In this document: one piece after another, positions 9,595-17,399 of the stretch
Layout of the letters: every line of letters begins with the position of its first letter
Position numbering within the stretch: position 1 is the first letter of the stretch
Assembly (NCBI RefSeq): GCF_000787695.1
Contig: NZ_BBPH01000009.1
Coordinates: 1-64,000 of the forward strand
Reading direction: 5' to 3'
Source of the DNA: Paracoccus sp. PAMC 22219
Lineage (GTDB): Bacteria > Pseudomonadota > Alphaproteobacteria > Rhodobacterales > Rhodobacteraceae
Length of the DNA stretch: 64,000 nt
Notes under the pieces: generated by a model
Database searches by the model: none
Told to the model about the DNA's origin: nothing
What the model saw: the letters and a program-made list of their open reading frames with translations, nothing else
Translations under genes and position numbers: made by a program

Positions 9595-10950
9595 TCAGGC
9601 GCGGAACCGCTGCGCCGCGGGCAGGTGCTGCATCAGCAGATAATAGGTCACGCCCGCCGGGATCAGGCTGGCATACCAGCTGATCCCCGAAAAGATCAGC
9701 GCGACGACCACGCCCACCACGGTCGCGATGACCGCCGCCGGGTTCCAGCCGCGATAGGGGCCTTCGGCGTCGTAATGATGGTCCAGGTTCAGCGTCTGGC
9801 GGCGGATCACGTAATAGTCGACCACCAGGATCGCGAAGATCGGCCCCAGGAACGCGCTGTAGGTCTGGATGAACAGCCCCAGCCCCGCCGCGGATTCGTC
9901 GCGCACCAGCAGCCAGGGGAAGGTCGCGAAGGCCAGAAGGCCCACGATCACCGCCGCCGCCTTGAACGGAAGCTTGAACACGTCCATCATCGCATAGGCG
10001 GGCGGCACCACGTTGTTGAGAATGTTCGTCGTCACCTGCGCGAAGGCGATGAACAGCAGCGTCACCACCAGCAGGATCGGGTTGTCCACCGCACTGGAGA
10101 AGACCTTGATCGGGTCGACCTCGCCGGTGGCGGACGACACCATCAGGCCGATCATCCCCATGAACAGCGTCGCGGGCAGGATCGAGTTGGCATAGATCGC
10201 GACCTGCCGTACGGACCCCACGCGATGCTGCAATTCGCGCGAATAGTCCGACACGTTCAGCATCATCGTGGAATAGACGCCCAGGAACAGCATCGTGGCC
10301 CCCCAGAACGGCGCGCCCCAAGTGCCTTCGGCCTGGATCAGGTTGGTGCTAATCTGGTCGCCGTACTGGTTGATCACGCTGAAGAACATATAGATCAGCG
10401 CGCCGATGATGAACACGGCGCCGATGTTCTCCAGCCACTTGATGCCGTGAAAGCCCAGCACCGACAGGCCGATCTGCAGGAACTGGAAGCCTACGAAGAA
10501 CACCCAGATGTTGGAGTAGCCGAACATGGTTTCGGAAACCAGGTTCAGGGCGCCGGCGCCGATCCAGCTTTGAAAGCCGTACCAGACGATCGCCGGGACC
10601 GAGCGGACCAGCGCGGGCAGCCGCGTTCCGGCAAAGCCGAAGGACGACCGGGCCTGCACCATGAAGGGGATGCCGTACTTGTGCCCCGCGCGCCCGTTGA
10701 TCATCAGCGCCAGCCCGATGACGGTGCAGCCGATGGTGATGGCCGTGATGGTCTGGATCAGGTTCAGCGTGCCCACCAGCCCCGATCCGACGGTGAAGGT
10801 GCCGATGCTGACGCAGCCGCCCAGCCAGGCGAACAGATAGGACCAGGGGTCCATGATGCGGGTGGTCTGGGGGGCAAGGCTCTCCTCGCCCGGTTTCTTG
10901 TCGTCTATGGCGTGTGGGGCGTGATCGGTGATCGTTCCGGTATGGGTCAT
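9595..10950 (-). CDS. NCS1 family nucleobase/hydantoin transporter
   Basis: Integral inner-membrane sodium- or proton-coupled symporter of the nucleobase:cation symporter-1 family, the family of Mhp1 and cytosine/allantoin permeases. About twelve hydrophobic segments are visible. They start after MDPWSYLFAWLGGCVSIGTF, with typical NCS1 stretches GLVGTLNLIQTITAI, YGIPFMVQARSSFGF and PAIVWYGFQSWIGAGAL. The start at 10950 (MTHTGTITDH) is preceded by AGGGAG; an upstream start at 11007 would run into the racemase gene. The adjacent racemase suggests hydantoin or a related ureide as substrate (inference), but the family also carries cytosine, uracil, thiamine and allantoin. Confidence 0.88.
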   Translation of the reverse strand: MTHTGTITDHAPHAIDDKKPGEESLAPQTTRIMDPWSYLFAWLGGCVSIGTFTVGSGLVGTLNLIQTITAITIGCTVIGLALMINGRAGHKYGIPFMVQARSSFGFAGTRLPALVRSVPAIVWYGFQSWIGAGALNLVSETMFGYSNIWVFFVGFQFLQIGLSVLGFHGIKWLENIGAVFIIGALIYMFFSVINQYGDQISTNLIQAEGTWGAPFWGATMLFLGVYSTMMLNVSDYSRELQHRVGSVRQVAIYANSILPATLFMGMIGLMVSSATGEVDPIKVFSSAVDNPILLVVTLLFIAFAQVTTNILNNVVPPAYAMMDVFKLPFKAAAVIVGLLAFATFPWLLVRDESAAGLGLFIQTYSAFLGPIFAILVVDYYVIRRQTLNLDHHYDAEGPYRGWNPAAVIATVVGVVVALIFSGISWYASLIPAGVTYYLLMQHLPAAQRFRA

Positions 10951-10984
10951 GGGGGATACTCCCTGTGTGGAGATGGCGGATTTC

Positions 10985-11683
10985 TTATTTTTGGATTGGG
11001 TGCGCATAGGCCCCGATCTTGGAGGTCAGCAGCCCGGCGCCGACCAGCGCCTCGGCGAACTTGGTGGCGACGGTCACGCCGTCGATGACGGGAATGCCCG
11101 TCTCGTGGCTCAGCCATTCGGTCAGGTCGGACATGCCGGCGCATCCCAGAACGACCGCCTCGCAGCGGTCCTCCTCGATGGCGCGCAGGATTTCGGCACG
11201 AACCAGTTGGCGTGCATTCGATCCGGGCTCTTCCAGGGCCAGGACCGGAATTTCCGCCGACCGGACGCGACGGCACTGGTGGTCAAGGCCGTACTTGCGC
11301 ACCAATTCCTCGATCACCGGGACGGAGCGGGGCAGGGTGGTGACGATGGAGAACGACGTGGCGATCATGCTGGCGGCCTTGATGCCCGCCTCGCAGATGC
11401 CCAGCACGGGGCCGGTCGCGACTTCGCGGCAGGCGCCGATGGCGGGGTCGTCGAAACAGGCGACCACGATGGCGTCGGCACCCTCGGCCTGGGCCTGCTG
11501 CACCTCGCGCAGCAGGTGGGCGGCCGACATCACCTCGTCGAAATGGCCCTCGATGCTGGCGGGGGCGCCGTGGGCGGTGCGGCCATCGACCTCGGTGCCG
11601 GGGGCGGCCACCGCGCGGGCCGATGCCAGGATCTTGTCGGTCATCGATACGGTGGAGTTGGGGTTGATCACGACCAGCTTCAT
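10985..11683 (-). CDS. Asp/Glu/hydantoin racemase family protein
   Basis: Cofactor-independent two-cysteine racemase fold. It starts MKLVVINPNSTVSMTDKI, typical of hydantoin racemases. The two catalytic cysteines fall at about residue 76 (VVACFDDP) and 181 (VLGCAGMSDL), the expected spacing for the aspartate/glutamate/hydantoin racemase superfamily. Length 232, normal. The ATG at 11683 has GGAG seven bases upstream. It lies upstream of, and in the same direction as, the NCS1 transporter, so the pair probably forms one operon. No hydantoinase or carbamoylase is in the window, so hydantoin as substrate is inferred from the partners only; allantoin racemase is a close alternative. Confidence 0.8.
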   Translation of the reverse strand: MKLVVINPNSTVSMTDKILASARAVAAPGTEVDGRTAHGAPASIEGHFDEVMSAAHLLREVQQAQAEGADAIVVACFDDPAIGACREVATGPVLGICEAGIKAASMIATSFSIVTTLPRSVPVIEELVRKYGLDHQCRRVRSAEIPVLALEEPGSNARQLVRAEILRAIEEDRCEAVVLGCAGMSDLTEWLSHETGIPVIDGVTVATKFAEALVGAGLLTSKIGAYAHPIQK

Positions 11684-11724
11684 TGGCGTCTCCGTGTTCC
11701 TGTGTCGCCCTATTGTTACCAGAC

Positions 11725-11736
11725 ATTGTTAACAAT
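11725..11736. promoter_or_regulatory. candidate GntR-type operator
   Basis: A perfect 12-base palindrome, ATTGTTAACAAT, lies in the 121-base A/T-rich gap between the divergent racemase and regulator genes. A second half-like copy, TATTGTTACC, starts at 11711. FCD-type GntR regulators often bind short TTGT...ACAA palindromes in their own divergent promoter, so this is a natural operator for the adjacent regulator. Binding is inferred. Confidence 0.5.
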
Positions 11737-11804
11737 CTATAATCATATTTTTCTGCCGCCTTTAAGGGCGGAACAATGTTGCGAAGGCCCAAGGAAGGTG
11801 CAAA

Positions 11805-12488
11805 TTGGAAACCATGGACAAGCCTTTGGAAACACTGATCGTGGACAGCATCCTGGACGCAATTGCCGATCAGCGGCTGCGTGCGGGGACCAAGCTGGGC
11901 GAACAGGCGCTGTCGGATATCTTTGACTGCAACCGCGCCCATGTGCGACGCGCGCTGTCGATGCTGACCGGGTGGCAGGTGGTGGACCATCTGCCCAACC
12001 GCGGCGCCTATGTCGCGACCCCGACGCCGCAGGACGCCCGCGACGTGTTCCAGGCGCGTCGCGCGATCGAGACGACGATCTGCCGCAATGCCGTCCGCCT
12101 GGCCGATGCGCAGGACCTGGCCGACCTGCAGGCTCATCTGGCGGCCGAGGATGCGGCCCGCGGGCAGGACAACCGCCCCGTCGCCATCCGCCTGTCGCGG
12201 GGGTTCCACATCCTGCTGGCGCGGATCGGCCGCAACCCGGTGCTGGCCCGCTATCTGGACGAGCTGACGATGCGGTCGTCGCTGATCATCGGGCTGTATG
12301 CGCAAGGCCACGCGACGCTGTGCGCCGAGGACGAACACGCGGGCATCGTCGCCGCCATCGCCGCGCGGGACGAGGGGCGGGCCCTGTCCCTGCTGGACAC
12401 GCATCTGCGCCATATCGAGGCGGGAATCCGGTTCGACGACGCGCTGCCCGTGACGGGCGCGCTGTCGGCGGCATTGCGGGGACGCTAG
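11805..12488 (+). CDS. GntR family regulator, FCD (FadR) subfamily
   Basis: Predicted DNA-binding repressor or activator with an N-terminal winged helix (about residues 8-72: IADQRLRAGTKLGEQALSDIFDCNRAHVRRALSML) and a C-terminal all-helical FCD ligand domain (about 85-215: RRAIETTICRNAV, HILLARIGRN, DEHAGIVAAIAARD). FCD domains often bind a metal and a small organic acid. The start is a TTG at 11805, six bases after AGGAAGG (11792-11798); the in-frame ATG at 11814 is 15 bases away, so TTG is preferred. Divergent to the racemase and transporter genes, which it probably controls through the palindrome between them. Confidence 0.85.
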   Translation: METMDKPLETLIVDSILDAIADQRLRAGTKLGEQALSDIFDCNRAHVRRALSMLTGWQVVDHLPNRGAYVATPTPQDARDVFQARRAIETTICRNAVRLADAQDLADLQAHLAAEDAARGQDNRPVAIRLSRGFHILLARIGRNPVLARYLDELTMRSSLIIGLYAQGHATLCAEDEHAGIVAAIAARDEGRALSLLDTHLRHIEAGIRFDDALPVTGALSAALRGR

Positions 12489-13222
12489 CGGTCCAGACCG
12501 GTGCGGCGGGCGGCGATCCGCTCCAGCGCCTGAAACCCTTCGTGGATCAGCACGGCGATGATGCCGACGACCAGCCCGCCCTGCAGCACGAAGGCCGTGT
12601 TCGACGACAGCAGACCCGCGATGATCACCTCTCCCAGGGTGCGGGCGGCGACAGTGGACCCGATCGTGGCCGTGCCTAGGGAAATCACCGCCGTCAGCCG
12701 CATGCCCCCCAGGATCACCGGCAGCGCCAGGGGCAGGTCCACCTGCCACAGCCGCTGGCGGTGGGTCAGGCCCATGCCGCGCGCGGCCTCGGCCACGTTG
12801 GCGGGCTGGGTGGTCAGGCCGGCCAGGGTGTTTTCGAACACCGGCAGCAGGCCGTAGAGGAACAGCGCCACCAGCGTCGGCCCGGCACCGAACCCCATGA
12901 TCGGCACGGCCAGCGCCAGCACCGCGACAGGCGGAAAGGTCTGGCCGACGCTGGTGATCGTGCGCGCCAAGGGTAGGAATTCACGCCCCGCCGGCCGCGT
13001 GACCAGCACCGCCAGCACCAGCGCCACGACGGTCGAGGCGACCACCGCCAGCGCCACCAGCGCTAGATGCGACAGGGTCAGCGACCACAGCGGGGTCTGG
13101 GCATAGATCGCGGGCGCGTTGTTGCGGGTGAAGGGCTGAAAGATCGCCGCAAAACTGTCCGGGCTGGCCAGAAATGCCACCAGAAAAGCCGCGGCCAAGG
13201 CCAGCAGGACGCGTCCGATCAT
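12485..13222 (-). CDS. yehW: osmoprotectant ABC transporter permease, YehW type
   Basis: Inner-membrane permease of the glycine betaine/choline OpuC-YehW family, 245 residues with about six membrane segments. The cytoplasmic coupling loop is EAARGMGLTHRQRLWQVDLP (about residues 155-174). The start at 13222 overlaps the end of the ATP-binding gene (ATGA). The order substrate-binding protein, large permease, ATPase, small permease, and the sizes (301, 379, 311, 245), closely match the E. coli osmF/yehZ-yehY-yehX-yehW operon. Its stop overlaps the 3' end of the convergent GntR gene by four bases. Confidence 0.85.
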   Translation of the reverse strand: MIGRVLLALAAAFLVAFLASPDSFAAIFQPFTRNNAPAIYAQTPLWSLTLSHLALVALAVVASTVVALVLAVLVTRPAGREFLPLARTITSVGQTFPPVAVLALAVPIMGFGAGPTLVALFLYGLLPVFENTLAGLTTQPANVAEAARGMGLTHRQRLWQVDLPLALPVILGGMRLTAVISLGTATIGSTVAARTLGEVIIAGLLSSNTAFVLQGGLVVGIIAVLIHEGFQALERIAARRTGLDR

Positions 13223-14154
13223 TCCGCTGCCCGGGCCTGCGGCGCGGCTTGGGCGCGCAGGGCGGCCAAGGTGATGACGCCGCCCCCCTCGACCGGTACA
13301 GCGTCGCGGCCGCTCCACAGGCATTCGGCCAGCGCGTCGCGCAGGGTCGCGTCGCGGGGCAGGGCGGGGCCGTTCGCATGGCCCTCGGCGGCCAGCGCAT
13401 AGGCCGGGGTCAGCGACAGCAGGTGAAAGGGCCGCTGGTCCAGCCCGATCAGGTCGCGCACGAAGGGCGTGGCGGGGGCGGTCAGGATCTCGGACGGGGG
13501 GGCGTATTGAACCAGGCGGCCCTTGTCCATGACGGCGATGCGGTCGCCCAGGGTGACGGCCTCCTCCATGTCGTGGGTGACCAAGATCAGCGTGGTGCCA
13601 AGACGGCGCTGGATGTCGCGCAGGTCGGCCTGCGCCTTGGCGCGGATCACCGGGTCCAGCGCGCCAAAGGGTTCGTCCATCAGCAGCAGGTCGGGTTTCG
13701 CCGCCAACGCGCGGGCCACGCCCACGCGCTGCTGCTGGCCGCCGGACAGCTCATGGGGCATGCGGTCGCGGAACTGGTCGGGCTCCATCTGGAACAGGGT
13801 CAACAGTTCGTCCACGCGGTCGCGGATCGCGGTCTGGTCCCAGCCCAGCAGGCGCGGGACGGTGGCGATGTTCTGGCCGACGGTGCGGTGCGGGAACAGG
13901 CCGTGGCCCTGGATCGCATAGCCGATGCGGCGGCGCAGCAGGTGGGGGGCGACGTCTCGCGTGTCCTGCCCATCGATCAGCACGCGCCCGCTGCTGGGTT
14001 CGACCAGCCGGTTGATCATGCGCAACAGCGTCGTCTTGCCCGACCCCGACGTGCCGACAAGGGCCGCGATCTGGCCGGGTTCGACCGTCAGGCTGACATC
14101 GTCGACCGCGGCGCGGCCGTCATAGATGCGGGTCAGGTTCTGGATGTCGATCAT
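13219..14154 (-). CDS. yehX: osmoprotectant ABC transporter ATP-binding protein, YehX type
   Basis: Cytoplasmic ATPase that powers the permease pair. Walker A is GTSGSGKTTLLRMI (about residues 34-47), Q-loop YAIQGHGLFPHRTV, signature LSGGQQQRV, Walker B LLLMDEPFGALDP, H-loop VTHDMEEA. These residues and the 'QGHGLFPH' form are typical of the OpuCA/ProV/YehX group. The C-terminal tail (about residues 240-311) is short and lacks a clear tandem CBS pair. Start ATG 14154 lies within the end of the upstream permease gene (ATGA overlap), and the stop overlaps the next permease start. Confidence 0.9.
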   Translation of the reverse strand: MIDIQNLTRIYDGRAAVDDVSLTVEPGQIAALVGTSGSGKTTLLRMINRLVEPSSGRVLIDGQDTRDVAPHLLRRRIGYAIQGHGLFPHRTVGQNIATVPRLLGWDQTAIRDRVDELLTLFQMEPDQFRDRMPHELSGGQQQRVGVARALAAKPDLLLMDEPFGALDPVIRAKAQADLRDIQRRLGTTLILVTHDMEEAVTLGDRIAVMDKGRLVQYAPPSEILTAPATPFVRDLIGLDQRPFHLLSLTPAYALAAEGHANGPALPRDATLRDALAECLWSGRDAVPVEGGGVITLAALRAQAAPQARAAE

Positions 14155-15290
14155 GCGGACCTCCGGCTGGAACGCACCAGCAGATCAAGGGCGATGCCGG
14201 CGGTCAGCGCCAGCGCGATGGTGGGCAGGGCGCCCAGCAGGACCAGATCCATCGCGGTCTGGTTCAGGCCCTGAAAGACGAAGGTGCCAAAGCCGCCGCC
14301 GCCGATCAGGCCCGCGATGACCGCCAGCCCGATGTTCTGGACCAGCACGATCCGCACCGCCGCCAGCAGCACCGGCAGCGCCAGCGGGATCAGCACCTGG
14401 GTCAGCAGCTGCGTCTGCGTCAGGCCCAGGCCGATCGCGGCCTCGCGCGTTGCGGGGTTCACGCCGGTCAGCCCGGTCAGGGTGTTCGACACGACCGGCA
14501 ACAGCGAATACAGGAATAGCGCCACCAGCGCCGGGAACAGGCCGATGCCCGCCACCCCCGCCTGCGCCGCGCCGGGCACGTTGGCCGCGATCCAGCCAAA
14601 GACCGGGATCATCACGCCGAACAGCGCCAGCGACGGGACCGTCTGCAGGATGTTCAGCACCGACAGGACCGGCCCGCGCAGCGACCGCGCCTGATACAGC
14701 GCCACCCCAAGCGGCAGCCCGATCAGCAGCGCCAGCGCCAGCGACCCGAAGGCCAGCGTCAGATGCGCCCGCGCTTCGCGCAGAAAGATGTCCTGGCGTG
14801 CCGCGTATTCGCGCATGACGGACACCCCGTCCAGCGCGCCAGAACCCAACAGGGCACCGATCGCCGCCACGGTCCCCGCCAGAATCAGCCAGCGCAGCCA
14901 CAGCGCCGGGTTCAGTCGTGCAAGCGCGTCAGCCAGCATCAGCGCGAAGGCCAGCGCCATCAGCCAGAACCCGACCGACGGCGCCACCCGCGCCAGCGTG
15001 TTGTCCGGCGGGGTCAGATGCCCTGCCGCGGCTCCTAGGGCCAACAGCACGGCCAACAGCGCCGCCGCAGCCGCGCCAAGGCGCAAGGCGGGCGGCCAGC
15101 GCAGGCAGCCGGCAACCAGCACCGCCCCCAGGACAAGGGTCACCATCAGGCCTTGGGGCACGGCGGCGGTCAGCGACGACCCCTCTCCCAGCACGATGCG
15201 GTTCGGTTTGAACTGCACCAGCGGCAGGGCCAACCCGGCCAGTCCGATCATTGCGAACAGCAGGCCGGGCCGGTCCAGCCGGGGGCGCAT
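14151..15290 (-). CDS. yehY: osmoprotectant ABC transporter permease, YehY type
   Basis: Large permease (379 residues). The N-terminal half carries four or five extra hydrophobic segments not present in YehW; the C-terminal half (from about 165) is the usual transport domain with the coupling loop TREAAIGLGLTQTQLLTQVLIP. This two-part layout is characteristic of YehY. It probably pairs with the small permease to form the channel for glycine betaine or a related compatible solute (family knowledge; substrate not shown). Start ATG 15290 overlaps the stop of the binding-protein gene. Confidence 0.85.
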   Translation of the reverse strand: MRPRLDRPGLLFAMIGLAGLALPLVQFKPNRIVLGEGSSLTAAVPQGLMVTLVLGAVLVAGCLRWPPALRLGAAAAALLAVLLALGAAAGHLTPPDNTLARVAPSVGFWLMALAFALMLADALARLNPALWLRWLILAGTVAAIGALLGSGALDGVSVMREYAARQDIFLREARAHLTLAFGSLALALLIGLPLGVALYQARSLRGPVLSVLNILQTVPSLALFGVMIPVFGWIAANVPGAAQAGVAGIGLFPALVALFLYSLLPVVSNTLTGLTGVNPATREAAIGLGLTQTQLLTQVLIPLALPVLLAAVRIVLVQNIGLAVIAGLIGGGGFGTFVFQGLNQTAMDLVLLGALPTIALALTAGIALDLLVRSSRRSA

Positions 15291-16195
15291 CAGTCCAGCA
15301 GACCCGCTTGGGTCAGGTGGTCGCGGGCGACGGTGGCGGCGGGTTCACCGCCGATCTGGATGCGGCCGTTCAGCTCCTGCAAGGTTTCCAGGTCCAGCGA
15401 TTCGAAGATCGGCGCCAGGATGTCGCGGATCTCGGGATGGGCCTCCAGCACCTCGGCGCGGATGATGGGGGCGGGCTGATAGACGGGCTGCACGCCCTGA
15501 TCATCGGCCATCACGACCAGACCGGCAGGCGCGATGCCGCCATCGGTGCCATAGACCATCGCCGCGTTCACGTCCGAGGTCTGCTGCGCCGCCGCCGCGA
15601 TGGTCGCGGCCGTGTCTCCGCCCGACAGCTGGACCAACTGGTCGGGCGTCAGCGCAAAGCCATAGGTCTCCTGGAACGCCGGCAGCGCCGCGGCCGAGGT
15701 CACGAATTCGGTCGAGGCCGCCAGCTTGATCGCGCCACCGCCGGTGATCCATTCGCCCATCTGGGACATGGTTTCCAGCCCGTTCTCGGTCGCGACATCC
15801 TGACGCAGGGCGATGGCCCAGGTGTTGTTGGCGGGCGAAGGCTTCAGCCAGACGATCTCGTTCTGCTCCATGTCCAGCTCGGACACGCGGTCGAACCCTG
15901 CCTGCGCGTCCTTCCAGACCTCGCTGTCAGCCTCGTTGAAGAAGAACGCGCCGTTGGCGGTGTATTCCGGATAGATGTCGATCTGCCCCGAGGTGATCGC
16001 GTCGCGCATGATCGGCGTGCCGCCCAGCTGCAGGCGGTCCTGCACCGGCAGGCCCGCGTCCTGCAGCGCCAGCAGGATCATGTTGCCCAGAAGGCCGCCC
16101 TCGGTGTCGATCTTGGACGATACGGTGATGTCCTGCGCGCCGGCGGTGCCGGCGATGCCGATCAGCAGCGCGGCGATGGGGGTAAGGGCTTTCAT
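15290..16195 (-). CDS. osmF: osmoprotectant ABC transporter substrate-binding protein
   Basis: Periplasmic binding protein of the OpuAC/YehZ (OsmF) family, 301 residues. A signal peptide covers about residues 1-20 (MKALTPIAALLIGIAGTAGA, cut before QDI). Family landmarks are SSKIDTEGGLLGNMILLAL, GGTPIMRDAITSGQIDIYPEYTAN and ...NNTWAIALRQDVA. The start at 16195 has AGGAG five bases upstream, which rules out the longer open frame starting at 16405. First gene of the operon. E. coli YehZ is a low-affinity betaine binder, so the true ligand remains open. Confidence 0.87.
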   Translation of the reverse strand: MKALTPIAALLIGIAGTAGAQDITVSSKIDTEGGLLGNMILLALQDAGLPVQDRLQLGGTPIMRDAITSGQIDIYPEYTANGAFFFNEADSEVWKDAQAGFDRVSELDMEQNEIVWLKPSPANNTWAIALRQDVATENGLETMSQMGEWITGGGAIKLAASTEFVTSAAALPAFQETYGFALTPDQLVQLSGGDTAATIAAAAQQTSDVNAAMVYGTDGGIAPAGLVVMADDQGVQPVYQPAPIIRAEVLEAHPEIRDILAPIFESLDLETLQELNGRIQIGGEPAATVARDHLTQAGLLD

Positions 16196-16280
16196 GGGAA
16201 TCTCCTGTCGCGCGGACGGCATTGTTGGGCTCGACAGTGCAAATGCCCGCGCGGCGATTTGGTTCCGGCGCGTTGCCGGA

Positions 16281-16787
16281 TCAGCCGCGTGGCGACGATG
16301 CCGTCGCGGCGGAAACCCCACGATCGATGATCCGGTCGATCGGCTGCGCGACATCCAGCCACACCGCGCGTTCGGCCACCGGATCGGGGGGTTGCAGCGC
16401 GGCAAGCTGGCTGTCGATCAGGCTGACCGGCATGAAGTGGTCTCGGCGTGCCGCCATGCGCGCCGCGATCAGGGCGCGATCGCCGTGCAGGAACAGGATG
16501 TCCAGCGGCCCGGTGCCCGCGCGCAACCGGTCGCGATGGGCCCGCCCAAGCGCCGAACAGGCGATCACCGCACGCCGCGGCGCATGGGCCGCCGCCGCTG
16601 CCACCCGGTCCAGCCAGCCCCATCGCATGTCGTCGGTCAGGGCCATTCCCGCGGCCATCCGCGCCACGCTGGCCTGGTCGTGATACAGGTCAGCCTCGAC
16701 AAGGCTGCCGCCAAGCCGGTCGGCCACGCCCTGCGCCACGGTCGACTTGCCGGTGCCGCAGATGCCCATGACCAGGATCGGTCGCAT
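16281..16787 (-). CDS. gntK: gluconokinase
   Basis: ATP-dependent gluconate kinase (EC 2.7.1.12), giving 6-phosphogluconate for the Entner-Doudoroff or pentose phosphate routes. The P-loop is GICGTGKST (residues 8-16). It is followed by the GntK-type EADLYHDQASVARMAAGMALTDDMRWGWLD region and SALGRAHRDRLR. Length 168, typical. It lies eight bases after the stop of the ygiB-like gene on the same strand, so it is probably the last gene of the ygiC-ygiB-gntK operon. No gluconate transporter is near. Confidence 0.88.
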   Translation of the reverse strand: MRPILVMGICGTGKSTVAQGVADRLGGSLVEADLYHDQASVARMAAGMALTDDMRWGWLDRVAAAAAHAPRRAVIACSALGRAHRDRLRAGTGPLDILFLHGDRALIAARMAARRDHFMPVSLIDSQLAALQPPDPVAERAVWLDVAQPIDRIIDRGVSAATASSPRG

Positions 16788-16795
16788 GGGTGGCC

Positions 16796-17380
16796 TCAGC
16801 CGCCGACGCTGCGCGCCGCGCTGGACCCGCCGAAACCGCCGCGCGATGCAGCCGTTGCGCGCGACATGGGGGCCTGACCCGCCGTCGCCGCAGGACGCGC
16901 AAAGTTCTGCGACGACATCGCGGCGCGTCCGGCGTTGCTGCCGAAGTTGGTGGTCCGGGCGGCATTGGTGAACCCGCCCTGGGCGTTGCGGTACATCGGC
17001 TGCGACGCGGCCATCCCGCCGCCCGCGCGGCCCAGCATGCTGCCGATCAGATAGCCGGCCAGCAGCGGCATGAAGATGCTGCCCGACCCGCCCTGCGACA
17101 CCTGCTGATCCTCGGACCCGCAATTGCCGGCGCCGTGCTGTTCCTCGCAGACGGCCAGACTGTCATAGCGGGGGGCGGCCTCGACATGCAGGGCCTCGGC
17201 TTCGGCGAAGGCCTGGCTGCACTGGTCGGCGGTGACCAGCCCGCCACTGGTCGCCGCCGCCTGGCAGCTGGCCAGATCGGGGAAGGCCTGCGCCTCGACC
17301 TGTTCGTCCCGGCAGCCCGCGACGGTAAAGGCGGCAGCGCCAAGAATGGTCAGGGCGACGGTCCGTGAACGTGTCCTCAT
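16796..17380 (-). CDS. ygiB: YgiB-type DUF1190 lipoprotein-like protein
   Basis: Small secreted protein, 194 residues, function unknown in the literature I know. The signal region ends in VAGC (Cys about 23), so it may be a lipoprotein. Similarity to E. coli YgiB can be recognised in the DLASCQAA, APRYDSLAVCEEQHG, SGSIFMPLLAGYLIGSML and terminal RGGFG blocks. The C-terminal third is rich in Gly, Ser, Ala and Asn and probably disordered. ATG 17380 follows AAGGAGG. It sits 19 bases after ygiC, the same pairing as in enterobacteria, which suggests the two act together in the envelope. Confidence 0.8.
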   Translation of the reverse strand: MRTRSRTVALTILGAAAFTVAGCRDEQVEAQAFPDLASCQAAATSGGLVTADQCSQAFAEAEALHVEAAPRYDSLAVCEEQHGAGNCGSEDQQVSQGGSGSIFMPLLAGYLIGSMLGRAGGGMAASQPMYRNAQGGFTNAARTTNFGSNAGRAAMSSQNFARPAATAGQAPMSRATAASRGGFGGSSAARSVGG

Positions 17381-17399
17381 GGAAATCCTCCTTGGCGGG

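Noticed and set aside
13174-14274. 366-codon plus-strand frame
   Set aside because: Antisense to the YehX ATPase, which has all ABC motifs.
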